From an uncultured Roseburia sp. (GTDB lineage: Bacteria; Bacillota; Clostridia; Lachnospirales; Lachnospiraceae): a stretch of 64,000 nucleotides of DNA. The notes under the pieces were generated by a model that saw only the letters and a list, made by a program, of their open reading frames with translations, did no database searches and was not told where the DNA came from. This document shows, piece after piece, positions 53,553 to 62,153 of this stretch. Numbering within the stretch: the stretch's first letter is position 1; the number at the start of each line of letters is the position of its first letter. The stretch is taken from contig CAMUGE010000005.1 in NCBI GenBank assembly GCA_947088345.1, positions 36,538 through 100,537 of the forward strand, read 5' to 3'. The translations under genes and the position numbers were made by a program.

Positions 53553-54095
53553 TTATTTGTGGTCTTTTAAGACGTCTTTGTTTTTTAAAATATAGTCAAT
53601 CAGGGAGATAACGGTTAAAATCAGAGAAACGTAGATTAAAATCTGCGCAGCCGCCTCAAAAAAAGGCGTTTCTATGTTTAACGTCAATACAATAACCATA
53701 ATCATCTGAAATGTCGTCTTAAATTTTCCCCAATAACTTGCCGCAATTACAATACCGTTATCTGACGCGACAAGCCGAAAACCGCTGATTATAAACTCCC
53801 GCGCAATAATTACAATCACAATCCAGCTGGCCAGCAGTTCTTTTTCAATCAGACAGATCATAGCGGAACAGACTAAAAGCTTGTCCGCAAGCGGATCCAT
53901 AAATTTTCCGAAATTCGTTACAAGGTTGTACTTTCTTGCAATTCTGCCGTCTAAAAAATCGGTTATACTTGCGATAATAAAAATGGCGACTGCAATATAA
54001 TTTCCGTATCCGTCAAAATATGGTACGAGCATAAAGCACACAAAAAACGGTATCAGTACCACACGCAGTATGGTCAGTTTATTTGGTAAATTCAT
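53553..54095 (-). CDS. pgsA: CDP-diacylglycerol-glycerol-3-phosphate 3-phosphatidyltransferase
   Basis: A 180-residue membrane enzyme with the CDP-alcohol motif DGRIARKYNLVTNFGKFMD, continuing into the second aspartate PLADK. It makes phosphatidylglycerol phosphate. Four to five helices. It overlaps rimO by 17 bp, after GGAGA. Confidence 0.93.
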   Translation of the reverse strand: MNLPNKLTILRVVLIPFFVCFMLVPYFDGYGNYIAVAIFIIASITDFLDGRIARKYNLVTNFGKFMDPLADKLLVCSAMICLIEKELLASWIVIVIIAREFIISGFRLVASDNGIVIAASYWGKFKTTFQMIMVIVLTLNIETPFFEAAAQILIYVSLILTVISLIDYILKNKDVLKDHK

Positions 54096-55419
54096 CTGCT
54101 AATTCTCCGATTAAATCATATTCATAGGCGCCTGTCACCCGGGCATATACGATATCGCCCGTCATAAGTTCTGTCTTCGTATGAATAAAAATATATCCGT
54201 CCACATCCGGTGCGTCACGGTACGTTCTGCCTATATAGGCATTTTCATCTGCGACTTTTCCTTCAATAAATACAAACAGGCTGTTACCTGCCATTTCCTC
54301 GTTCTTATCGAAAATAATCTCTTCCTGAAGCTCCATGACATCTGCCTGCCAGGCCTTTTTTTGTTGTTCGTCAATCTGATGGTCAAACCCGGCTGCCGGC
54401 GTATCCTCCTCCATGGAATATGTAAAAGCGCCAAGGCGGTCAAATTCCATATCGTTGATAAACTGCATCAGCTCTTCGTGATCTTCTTCCGTTTCACCCG
54501 GGAATCCACAGATTACTGTCGTGCGCAGCGTTAGATCCGGTATACGCTCCCTCAGATGCGTGATAATGCGCACAAGGTCGTCATGTCCCGTCTTTCTGCC
54601 CATACGTTTTAAGACGGAATCGCTCGCGTGCTGGATCGGAATATCAAGATAATGACAAACTTTATTGTTGCGCAATATAGCGTCGATCAATTTATCATAA
54701 ATCTCCTCCGGATAGCAGTATAAGATGCGAATCCAGAAAATCCCGCTGATTTGATTTAATTCGTCCAACAGGCGATGAAGTGATTTTTCCCCATAGAGGT
54801 CTACCCCGTACCGCGTCGTTTCCTGCGCCACTAAGATCAGTTCTTTCACACCGCCTGCGGCGAGCTCTTTTGCCTGTTCTACGAGTACTTCCATGGGAAC
54901 GCTCCGGTAAGCGCCGCGTATTTTGGGAATAATACAGTAAGTACAGTGTTTGTCGCATCCTTCTGCAATTTTTAAGTAGGCGTAATGTCCGCCTGTTGTC
55001 ACGCTGCGCTTTGCATGTATGGATGGGATCTCATCTAACGGCAAAAACTTTGTATAGAAGTTCCCGCTTAATGCCTCCTGTATGGCAGAGCAGATATCCG
55101 TATAGGAATTTGTGCCTAAAATGGCGTCAACCTCCGGTATCTCCGTCCGTATTTCATCGCGGTAACGCTCGGCAAGACAGCCGGTGACAATCAATGCTTT
55201 GACGTTGGCATCATGCTTGTGTTCCGCCATCTCAAGAATCGTATTGATACTCTCTTCTTTTGCATCATTGATAAAGCAGCAGGTATTGATGACAATGATA
55301 TCCGCCTCATACTCGTCGTCTGTCAGCGCAACCTTTTCCTCCGCAAGAAGTCCTAACATATATTCGGTGTCAACTAAATTTTTGTCGCAGCCAAGGGAAA
55401 TAAAAAGTAATTTCATCAT
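54079..55419 (-). CDS. rimO: Ribosomal protein uS12 methylthiotransferase RimO
   Basis: A 446-residue radical SAM enzyme that methylthiolates Asp89 of S12. N-terminal MTTase domain starts LLFISLGCDKNLVDTEYMLG with conserved cysteines at GC, TCCF and GCLAER; the radical SAM motif is GCDKHCTYCIIP. TRAM domain at the end (FVFIEGKV). MM start: ATG 55419 is used; 55416 is equally possible, and no clear SD is seen. Confidence 0.95.
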   Translation of the reverse strand: MMKLLFISLGCDKNLVDTEYMLGLLAEEKVALTDDEYEADIIVINTCCFINDAKEESINTILEMAEHKHDANVKALIVTGCLAERYRDEIRTEIPEVDAILGTNSYTDICSAIQEALSGNFYTKFLPLDEIPSIHAKRSVTTGGHYAYLKIAEGCDKHCTYCIIPKIRGAYRSVPMEVLVEQAKELAAGGVKELILVAQETTRYGVDLYGEKSLHRLLDELNQISGIFWIRILYCYPEEIYDKLIDAILRNNKVCHYLDIPIQHASDSVLKRMGRKTGHDDLVRIITHLRERIPDLTLRTTVICGFPGETEEDHEELMQFINDMEFDRLGAFTYSMEEDTPAAGFDHQIDEQQKKAWQADVMELQEEIIFDKNEEMAGNSLFVFIEGKVADENAYIGRTYRDAPDVDGYIFIHTKTELMTGDIVYARVTGAYEYDLIGELADEFTK

Positions 55420-55482
55420 AATAATTGAAAAGGATGAAAAAGCAAGTTAATTGTGTTTTCTCATCCCCCTGTAAAAATCCCC

Positions 55483-55728
55483 CTATTCATCCTCATTTGA
55501 TTCGGGAAGTATTTTTACTTTCCCTTCGTACAGCTCTTCCACCGCCATGGACAATGGTTTCGGACAGATGACTTTATCTGCAGTCGGTTCGTCTCCGGCA
55601 ATGATCTGGCGCGCTCTGCGAGCCGTTGCAATTACAATGGAGTAGCGGCTGTTTACAACCGGTTCCTCCCCGATCTCCACATCATTGTTTACCACTTTCA
55701 TTAGTTCTACATAAGATGGATGTATCAT
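55483..55728 (-). CDS. rpoZ: DNA-directed RNA polymerase subunit omega
   Basis: An 81-residue omega subunit with YSIVIATARRARQI and the P-K-P segment. Downstream of remA; the usual gmk between them is missing. It promotes assembly of RNA polymerase. Confidence 0.93.
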   Translation of the reverse strand: MIHPSYVELMKVVNNDVEIGEEPVVNSRYSIVIATARRARQIIAGDEPTADKVICPKPLSMAVEELYEGKVKILPESNEDE

Positions 55729-55761
55729 ATTTTGTCCCCGTTTCTATAAAAATATAGGATG

Positions 55762-56034
55762 TTACGATTCGTCGTTTTCAGCGGCTGCTTCCTGGGTTCC
55801 GCTGTTAAAACGGCCCGCAAGCGTTTCCGGCTGCAGCGCCGACAATATAATCTGGTGGTTCTCAGCAAAAATCACACTTTTGGTGCGTCGCCCCTGTGTT
55901 GCATCTATCAGTATCTCCTGTTCTTTGCCTCGCGAGATCATACGTTTCGCCGGCGCGGAGTCCGATGAAATAATACCGACAATTTTGTCCGTATTTACCA
56001 TATTTCCAAATCCAATGTTGATTAATTTTGCCAT
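55762..56034 (-). CDS. remA: RemA/DUF370 DNA-binding regulator
   Basis: A 90-residue protein beginning MAKLINIGFGNMVNTDKIVGI with ISRGKEQEILIDATQGRRTKS. RemA activates biofilm matrix genes in Bacillus; in Clostridia the role is unknown. It follows yicC, the standard place. Confidence 0.93.
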   Translation of the reverse strand: MAKLINIGFGNMVNTDKIVGIISSDSAPAKRMISRGKEQEILIDATQGRRTKSVIFAENHQIILSALQPETLAGRFNSGTQEAAAENDES

Positions 56035-56052
56035 AAATTTTTCCCGGAAACT

Positions 56053-56931
56053 TTATTCAATATTCTGAATCTGTTCCCGCACTTTCTCAATATCGGTTTT
56101 TAAGTCAATCCCGATATCGGATATTTTAAGATCAGTTGTCTTTGACAGGATCGTGTTTGCCTCGCGGTTCATTTCCTGTGCGATAAAATCAAGTTTGCGC
56201 CCTACGCCGCTGCCGCTCTCCAACGCTGTTTTTGTGCTGTCGATATGGCTTTTTAAGCGAACAATTTCTTCATCCACACAGATTTTGTCCGCGTACAGTG
56301 TGACCTCGGCGGCAATCCGCGAATCGTCCAATTGTTTTTCTTCCAGAAAATCCCGGACACGCTCCTTAAGCCGCGTACGATATTCCGCAATAATCTGTGG
56401 AGAACGCTGTTCGATAAAGTCGACATAAGCCGTCATGGTATTTAGCTTTTCAATCAGATCGTCCCTTAAATGTCTGCCTTCCCGAATACGCGACTCTGCA
56501 AATTGTTCCGCCGCTCCGCGGACTGCCCTCTCCAGATCGCCCCACAATTCTTCTTCATCTACATGTTGTTCTTCTGTTGTAAAGATTTCGGGAAAGCGCG
56601 ACAGCGCATTGACCCCGACGTCAAATGTCAGGTTAAAATGCTCCGACATGCTGCGAAGATACTTCAGATACTGTTCTGCGGCTGTCTCATTATATTTCAG
56701 TGAGAGATCGTCTCCGGTAAAATCCTCATATGTGATATAGACGTCAACTTTTCCGCGCTCTACATATTCTTTCAATACGGCTCGTATCTTATTTTCCAGT
56801 GAATTGAATTTTTTCGGCATTTTGACATTGATATCGAGGTAGCGGTGGTTTACGGACTTGATTTCCGCCGTAAACTTTCGTTTTTCACCCATAATTTCAC
56901 AATGTCCAAACCCGGTCATGCTCTTTATCAT
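56053..56931 (-). CDS. yicC: YicC/YloC family endoribonuclease
   Basis: A 292-residue protein: MIKSMTGFG start, EIKSVNHRYLDINVKMPK and the C-terminal DFIAQEMNREANTILSKT. Family members are recently shown endoribonucleases in some bacteria. ATG 56931 follows AGAGGA; upstream frame is not conserved. Confidence 0.93.
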   Translation of the reverse strand: MIKSMTGFGHCEIMGEKRKFTAEIKSVNHRYLDINVKMPKKFNSLENKIRAVLKEYVERGKVDVYITYEDFTGDDLSLKYNETAAEQYLKYLRSMSEHFNLTFDVGVNALSRFPEIFTTEEQHVDEEELWGDLERAVRGAAEQFAESRIREGRHLRDDLIEKLNTMTAYVDFIEQRSPQIIAEYRTRLKERVRDFLEEKQLDDSRIAAEVTLYADKICVDEEIVRLKSHIDSTKTALESGSGVGRKLDFIAQEMNREANTILSKTTDLKISDIGIDLKTDIEKVREQIQNIE

Positions 56932-57060
56932 CTGTCCTCTGCCTTTCTTACAGGTGATACTGGCCCGCCTGCTGATGATACAGCAGGATGGGAGATTTTG
57001 GTGCAAACTTTATATGATTATAAAGCTATTCGATATGGAAGTCAAGGTTTTGATTTGTGA

Positions 57061-57915
57061 TTATTCGATAACTTTTAAATGTTTTAAACTGATATCGAGA
57101 ATCGGCGCGGAATGTGTCAGCGCTCCGCTTGAAACATAATCAATGCCGATTGCCGTGATATTGTTGATGTTCTCTTTTGTGATATTGCCGGAACACTCCG
57201 TTTTAGCGCGCCCGTCAATGATGTACACTGCCTCCGCCATCATCTCCGGCGTCATATTGTCAAGCATAATGATATCTGCGCCTGCATCTGCCGCTTCTTT
57301 TACCATTTCTATCGTTTCTGCCTCGATTTCAATTTTTCGTACAAACGGCGCATATTTTTTTGCGGCTTCTATGGCCTCTCTTACACCTCCCGCCGCATCG
57401 ATATGATTGTCCTTTAGCAGTACGCCGTCTGACAGATTATACCGATGGTTGCCGCCTCCGCCGACTTTTACCGCATATTTTTCGAAAATACGCATACAGG
57501 GAGTCGTTTTTCTCGTGTCTAACAGCCTCGTATCCGTACCGTCCAGCAGACGGCAGACTATATTCGTATAAGTAGCGATGCCGCTCATGCGCTGCAGATA
57601 ATTTAACGCTGTGCGCTCGCCGGATAACAGTACGCGAATATCTCCGCTTACAATCGCAAGCAGCTGACCGTTTTTCACCTCATCCCCGTCTTTTACTTTA
57701 AAATCAATCTGTGTCTTCTCATCTAATATGGTAAAAACACGCGCAAAAACCGGCAGGCCCGCAATTATGCCGTCCTCCTTGCAGATCAGTTGTACTTCGC
57801 CTTTTTTGTGTTCCGGCATCACCGCATTTGTGGAGACATCCTCACTGTTGATATCTTCTTCCAGAGCAAGGCGGATAAATTTATCCGCGGATAATTTCAT
57901 TGTAATTTCGTTCAT
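57061..57915 (-). CDS. nadC: Nicotinate-nucleotide pyrophosphorylase (quinolinate PRTase)
   Basis: A 284-residue enzyme forming NaMN from quinolinate and PRPP. DTRKTTPCMRIFEKYAVKVGGGGNHR (residues about 135-160) and EIEAETIEMV/MLDNMTPE mark the active site. GGAGG precedes ATG 57915; that ATG overlaps the stop of a 28-codon mini-ORF. Confidence 0.96.
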   Translation of the reverse strand: MNEITMKLSADKFIRLALEEDINSEDVSTNAVMPEHKKGEVQLICKEDGIIAGLPVFARVFTILDEKTQIDFKVKDGDEVKNGQLLAIVSGDIRVLLSGERTALNYLQRMSGIATYTNIVCRLLDGTDTRLLDTRKTTPCMRIFEKYAVKVGGGGNHRYNLSDGVLLKDNHIDAAGGVREAIEAAKKYAPFVRKIEIEAETIEMVKEAADAGADIIMLDNMTPEMMAEAVYIIDGRAKTECSGNITKENINNITAIGIDYVSSGALTHSAPILDISLKHLKVIE

Positions 57916-58029
57916 GCGATCCTCCATTTCGCGGCTTTGCCGCGACTCAAATGTAACATATACGATATCTGATCGAGACGCTTATTCGCGCCTCTCATAC
58001 AAACTCTCCTATCGCATCTTCGCTGCGAT
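57912..58029 (-). repeat. Hairpin/mini-ORF module between nadB and nadC
   Basis: The nadB stop is followed by a stem ATCGCA/TGCGAT (58011-58029), AGGAG, and an ATG at 57998 opening 28 codons that end LSRGKAAKWRIA, whose TGA (57914-57912) overlaps the nadC ATG. A 7-bp stem TCGCGGC/GCCGCGA (57929-57945) precedes the nadC GGAGG. Both hairpins and the peptide end resemble the modules at 22071, 26885 and 28865. Confidence 0.7.
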
Positions 58030-59190
58030 TCAAATACTTATGCTTTGTGCAGCCCGTTTTGCAAAGACAAGGCTCTCCAACAGACTGTTGCTTGCAAGCC
58101 TGTTTTTTCCGTGTACACCGTTACAGCTTGTCTCACCGACCGCATAGAGATGTTCCATAGATGTTTTTGAATTGCTGTCTACGGAAATACCTCCCATAAA
58201 ATAATGCTGCGCCGGGGCGATCGGTACCGGCTCTTTTAAGATGTCATATCCCTCGTCCAGACATTTTTGATAAATATTGGGAAAATGCCCGCACACAACT
58301 TCTTTTGGAACATTTTCAAAAGAAAGGTATTCATACTCCGCATGTTCCTTTTCCATTTCCGCATGTATTGCTTCGGTAACGACATCGCGGGGCAAAAGCT
58401 CATTGACAAAACGTTCTCCCCTGTGGTTTAAGAGAATCGCCCCCTCCCCTCTTGCAGACTCGGAGATTAAAAAACGTCTGCCGGGCTTTTCACTGTAAAG
58501 ACAGGTGGGATGGATCTGCACATAATCCATATGTTCCAATAAAATATTGTGGTTTTTTGCAATGCGGCAGGCGTCTCCGGTCAAAAGAGGATAGTTGGTG
58601 GAGTGTCTGTAAAGCCCGCCGATGCCTCCCGTCGCCAATACGGTGTCTTTCGCATGGACTGCGATCCGTTCTTCTTCTGTTTTTGCAAGTATTCCTGCAC
58701 ATTCGCCATTTTCTGACAAGATATCTGTCATCTCGGTGTATTCCATAATGGATACATTAGACAGTTTCCTGACATTGGCGAGCAGCGTTGTTGTAATTTC
58801 TTTCCCGGTGATATCTTTGTGAAAGCAGATACGTGGTTTGGAATGAGCGCCTTCTTTTGTATAGGCGAGACTTCCGTCTGCGTTGCGTTCAAACCTGACG
58901 CCAAGCGAAATCAGGTGATTTATCACTTCGCGGCTGTTTCGTATCATAATTTCAACGCTCTCTTTTCTGTTCTCATAATGGCCCGCGCGCATCGTATCCT
59001 CAAAGTACGCGCCATAATCCGCTTCATTGAGCAGCACACAGATCCCGCCCTGGGCAAGCATCGAATCGCAGCTCTCAATGCCGCCTTTGGAGAGCATCAG
59101 TATTTTTTGGTCTGCCGGAAGATGCAGCGCTGTATACAATCCGCCGACACCGCATCCTGCGATCACTGTGTCATAATATAAATCTTTCAT
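58030..59190 (-). CDS. nadB: L-aspartate oxidase, short form
   Basis: A 386-residue FAD enzyme oxidising aspartate to iminoaspartate. FAD motif VIAGCGVGGLYTAL at 9-22, substrate arginines and HIS in GKNRLASNSLLESLVFAKR. It stops there; the C-terminal helical domain of about 540-residue NadBs is absent. nadA is not adjacent. Promoter at 59255-59227. AGAGG precedes the ATG. Confidence 0.92.
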   Translation of the reverse strand: MKDLYYDTVIAGCGVGGLYTALHLPADQKILMLSKGGIESCDSMLAQGGICVLLNEADYGAYFEDTMRAGHYENRKESVEIMIRNSREVINHLISLGVRFERNADGSLAYTKEGAHSKPRICFHKDITGKEITTTLLANVRKLSNVSIMEYTEMTDILSENGECAGILAKTEEERIAVHAKDTVLATGGIGGLYRHSTNYPLLTGDACRIAKNHNILLEHMDYVQIHPTCLYSEKPGRRFLISESARGEGAILLNHRGERFVNELLPRDVVTEAIHAEMEKEHAEYEYLSFENVPKEVVCGHFPNIYQKCLDEGYDILKEPVPIAPAQHYFMGGISVDSNSKTSMEHLYAVGETSCNGVHGKNRLASNSLLESLVFAKRAAQSISI

Positions 59191-59226
59191 TCAAATAGCC
59201 TCTTTTGACTCAAAATAATTGCTTCG

Positions 59227-59255
59227 AGTATATCACATTTATATCCGACTGGCAA
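59227..59255 (-). promoter_or_regulatory. nadBC promoter
   Basis: On the minus strand TTGCCA (59255-59250) and TATACT (59232-59227), 17-bp spacer, 37 bp before nadB. Confidence 0.75.
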
Positions 59256-59264
59256 GGTTAAGCT

Positions 59265-59414
59265 TTACATACGTATTTTTGCCGATAACCGTTCCGTCTT
59301 ACGGTATTCCGCGTGTAAAATTCGTTCTGTATGCGTTTTTGCCCGCGTCATGGGGATCGGGAAGCCGATAGCGGAATGATTATTTTTGCTGCGACTGCCG
59401 GAAGTTCTTCTCAC
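59265..59414 (-). repeat. Partial copy of the intercistronic repeat
   Basis: Downstream of the 59418 gene (stop TAA at 59418) a GTG at 59414 opens a 49-codon frame beginning MRRTSGSRSK, close to the MRRTSKARSR start of repeat copy A, with GTGTGAGAAGAACTTC shared at the DNA level. The rest diverges. It lies just before the nadB promoter. Confidence 0.55.
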
Positions 59415-59417
59415 ACA

Positions 59418-60323
59418 TTAGGATTCTTTACTGATCTGGCAATTTTGCGTTCTTCCGGAACGGACTGCCTCAATGATATATCCGACACTGCAGACAGCTG
59501 TAAGACCATATCCGATCAGAAGTTCTTTGATATAGTCGCCGGAAGCTTCAAATGTATCCAGTATCTCGGAAAAATGCAGAAAAATCGTTTTAAAATCGTA
59601 GTCATATTCCCGCAGGATATCATACATATCCCAGGACCAGCTGATTCTGCTTGCAAGAAAAATCGTGGCGATCATAATAACGACAGAACCGATAATGCCT
59701 TTCATGTCCAGACGTTTTCCAAGCAGTTCATACCCTTTCATCGCGCAAATTGCAGAAACCGCGCCGGCGATCCCCGCTATGTATCCGAGCCGGTAAATTA
59801 AAATCCACAGAGCGCCGCCAATTAGCGCACCGACAAACGCCCCGCATATACCCGGGAAGAACGCGCCTTTCTGGCTGTTTCGATAATTTTGTTTGACGGT
59901 GTCCGGACAGTTTGCACAGATAAAACGATGCGTTCCGTTGACATTGTAACATTCCGGCGCCGGCGTGTTTCCCCCGCAGCACTCGCAGCCGGATACATAT
60001 CCTCCTGCCGAAAGAAAATCAATAACAGGATCAAGCGCCCCGTTTACAGCATCCGGAATATCATCTGCTGTCTGCGGAAGATTTACCAGAAGTTCAAAAT
60101 ACCTTGGCGCTACCATATAATTTGCTGATTTTGAATCCAAAAATGCCTGCAGCTTTACATTATTTGGGTCATTTGACGCATGTGCATTGACACGTATCAG
60201 ATACTTTCCCGAAGCCGCCGGCTCCAGGACAAGATAATATCCGCGGTAAGTCCCCCGCAGGTAATTGCCGGCGTCCGTAAGGGCGCCGCCTAACATTTTG
60301 GTACGCAACATTTCATGAATCAT
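59418..60323 (-). CDS. Zinc-ribbon membrane protein, unknown
   Basis: A 301-residue protein. A soluble N-terminal part (about 1-110) is followed by a zinc-binding cysteine cluster CECCGGN...FICANC (about 115-140) and three to four membrane helices (from GAFFPGICGAFVGALIGGALW), then an acidic patch and a last helix. ATG 60323 follows GGAGGAG with good spacing. No family is recognised. It is flanked by a GtrII-like gene and nadBC. Confidence 0.65.
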   Translation of the reverse strand: MIHEMLRTKMLGGALTDAGNYLRGTYRGYYLVLEPAASGKYLIRVNAHASNDPNNVKLQAFLDSKSANYMVAPRYFELLVNLPQTADDIPDAVNGALDPVIDFLSAGGYVSGCECCGGNTPAPECYNVNGTHRFICANCPDTVKQNYRNSQKGAFFPGICGAFVGALIGGALWILIYRLGYIAGIAGAVSAICAMKGYELLGKRLDMKGIIGSVVIMIATIFLASRISWSWDMYDILREYDYDFKTIFLHFSEILDTFEASGDYIKELLIGYGLTAVCSVGYIIEAVRSGRTQNCQISKES

Positions 60324-60383
60324 AATTCTCCTCCATTCTGCCGCTTTGTACGGCATTTTATTAAGAACAGCAAAATTGCTGTT

Positions 60384-61979
60384 TTATTCCGTATATTCAG
60401 ACAATTTTACAATAATCGTACCGTCTACGATCCGGATTGAACCGTCTGCCGGGTAAACGGGCATCTCCCTGACTTCCTCTGTTTCCATAAACGCCTGTGT
60501 TGTCTCATAGTCACAAATTTCGGGATCATATCCGAGATATTTTGTGATCATCAAAAAATCAGAGGGAAAAATCAAATTGCCCCCGGACTTCCCGTGCATA
60601 GAAAACATCTGATCAGACAGGTCGGCCGCCGTTGTCTCGTCCGGAGTTTTATATCCAATCCATGCAACCGGCAGCGTGTCCGAATAACCTTCCAGACACT
60701 TAATTTGCGTCGCCATTGTTCCCAGGTATGCAAAATTATGGTATTTTGTATCTTCCATCGCCATATAGTTTCCGTTTCCATACCAGATATAAAAAAACAA
60801 CAGCAGACACATGACACCCGCAGCCGCCCATTGCACCAGATTTTTTAAAAAAATGTGTACACGTTCCAAACCGACAAAACGTTCTGTCCACACCAGAAAG
60901 AGAACAAAGAAAAATACGACCGGATAAACCGGCAGCGGATTGGAAATTGCCTTTGGAGCCATAATATAAACCAAAAACATGGCAACCGGAAATAACAGAA
61001 GAAATACCAGCATCAGACAATTTTTGGCAACTTCTTTTCGTCGGATTACAAGAAACGTTAGTATACAGGCAGCAAGCAAAAAAATTATAAAGTGAAAACC
61101 TTTTTGCATGATACTTCGCATATTTAAAAACAGTTCTTCGCGCCATGCAAGTGAAAAAAAGCTTTCATAACAGGATCTGACCCCGCAAAAAAGTTCCTTC
61201 GGCGTAATACTGCCCATGGTATCAAGTCCCCGGAGAGCTCCTGTCTCGGTGCGGATATTCCAAATTTTTAAACAAATTTTATTCGTGATAAAATAACCGG
61301 CCAGTGAGACAAACAAAACCGAAAGATATCGTATTCCTGTCTTTAGAATGTCTCCTGCCGTCTCTCTCTCATCAAACGCGCACATCAGGATCAGCGTAAT
61401 GAAAAACAGACAGACCGTGTTTGGAAAATATGCCTGATCAGTGCCAAGCGAGCAGGTTAACAGCAACGCAGAAACGGCATGCATCAGAATATTTCCCGGA
61501 TGCCGTATGGCAAGACATGCGGCAAGAATGCTGAAAAACAATCCCATTGCATCAAAAACAGAAGTAAACATAAAAGAATATATGGAAATAACAGCGGGAA
61601 ATGCGGTTGTGACTGCTCCGATACAAAAAGAAAAGACAGTATTTTTCAATTGAAATGCATGTACTACAATCATAGCAGACAGAATCAAAAAAATCAGCGT
61701 TAAAATTCCGTTCCAAAACGGCAGAGAATAACTGCCGCCCATAAAATAAGAAGCCCCCCGGCCCATCAGTTCCAAAAACCAGCGATTGTTCTGCGCCGCA
61801 ACGCCAATTCCTTCCTGTGCAGCGACAAGTTCGTTATAATTATAAAATTTATTGACAAAGACATACAAATGTGTCATGAATCCGGCAGAAAGCGCGCCCC
61901 AAAAGGCTGCGCGTTCCGGGTTTGTTATTTTCCCTATTACGTCCCTGACCACGGATTCCGGATCTTTCATCTGTATCAT
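60384..61979 (-). CDS. GtrII-like glucosyltransferase domain membrane protein (paralogue 2)
   Basis: A 531-residue protein with about ten helices. It shares layout with the gene at 35651 (FYNYNELVAAQEGIG, NRWFLELMGRG, MFTSVFDAMGLFFSIL) and the end EMPVYPADGS...GTIIVKLSE. It should transfer sugar to a surface polymer. The frame is open to 62084, but a promoter (62050-62023) lies in that stretch; ATG 61979 is used, with ATG 61991 also possible. Confidence 0.73.
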   Translation of the reverse strand: MIQMKDPESVVRDVIGKITNPERAAFWGALSAGFMTHLYVFVNKFYNYNELVAAQEGIGVAAQNNRWFLELMGRGASYFMGGSYSLPFWNGILTLIFLILSAMIVVHAFQLKNTVFSFCIGAVTTAFPAVISIYSFMFTSVFDAMGLFFSILAACLAIRHPGNILMHAVSALLLTCSLGTDQAYFPNTVCLFFITLILMCAFDERETAGDILKTGIRYLSVLFVSLAGYFITNKICLKIWNIRTETGALRGLDTMGSITPKELFCGVRSCYESFFSLAWREELFLNMRSIMQKGFHFIIFLLAACILTFLVIRRKEVAKNCLMLVFLLLFPVAMFLVYIMAPKAISNPLPVYPVVFFFVLFLVWTERFVGLERVHIFLKNLVQWAAAGVMCLLLFFYIWYGNGNYMAMEDTKYHNFAYLGTMATQIKCLEGYSDTLPVAWIGYKTPDETTAADLSDQMFSMHGKSGGNLIFPSDFLMITKYLGYDPEICDYETTQAFMETEEVREMPVYPADGSIRIVDGTIIVKLSEYTE

Positions 61980-62022
61980 ATGTATCGTCATTTCCTTTCT
62001 GTATGCCGTAAGCTCTCTTATT

Positions 62023-62050
62023 ATTTTAACAGATATTGCCGTCATGTCAA
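62023..62050 (-). promoter_or_regulatory. Promoter of the second GtrII-like gene
   Basis: On the minus strand TTGACA (62050-62045) and TAAAAT (62028-62023), 16-bp spacer; supports the internal start. Confidence 0.65.
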
Positions 62051-62083
62051 ATTTTTTCATAAACAGCGTCTTTGATCCCGGCA

Positions 62084-62112
62084 TTGTGTTTTCGGTCGAA
62101 ATCAGCTATAAT
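62084..62112 (+). promoter_or_regulatory. rqcH promoter
   Basis: TTGTGT (62084-62089) and consensus TATAAT (62107-62112), 17-bp spacer, 41 bp before the ATG. Confidence 0.75.
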
Positions 62113-62153
62113 AGAGCGCGCAGTGAATTTTTGCGATAAGGAGGTACTAAAAA

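Noticed and set aside
56968-56987. Stem CCTGCTG/CAGCAGG between nadC and yicC as a terminator
   Set aside because: It forms a hairpin but has no T tract on either strand.
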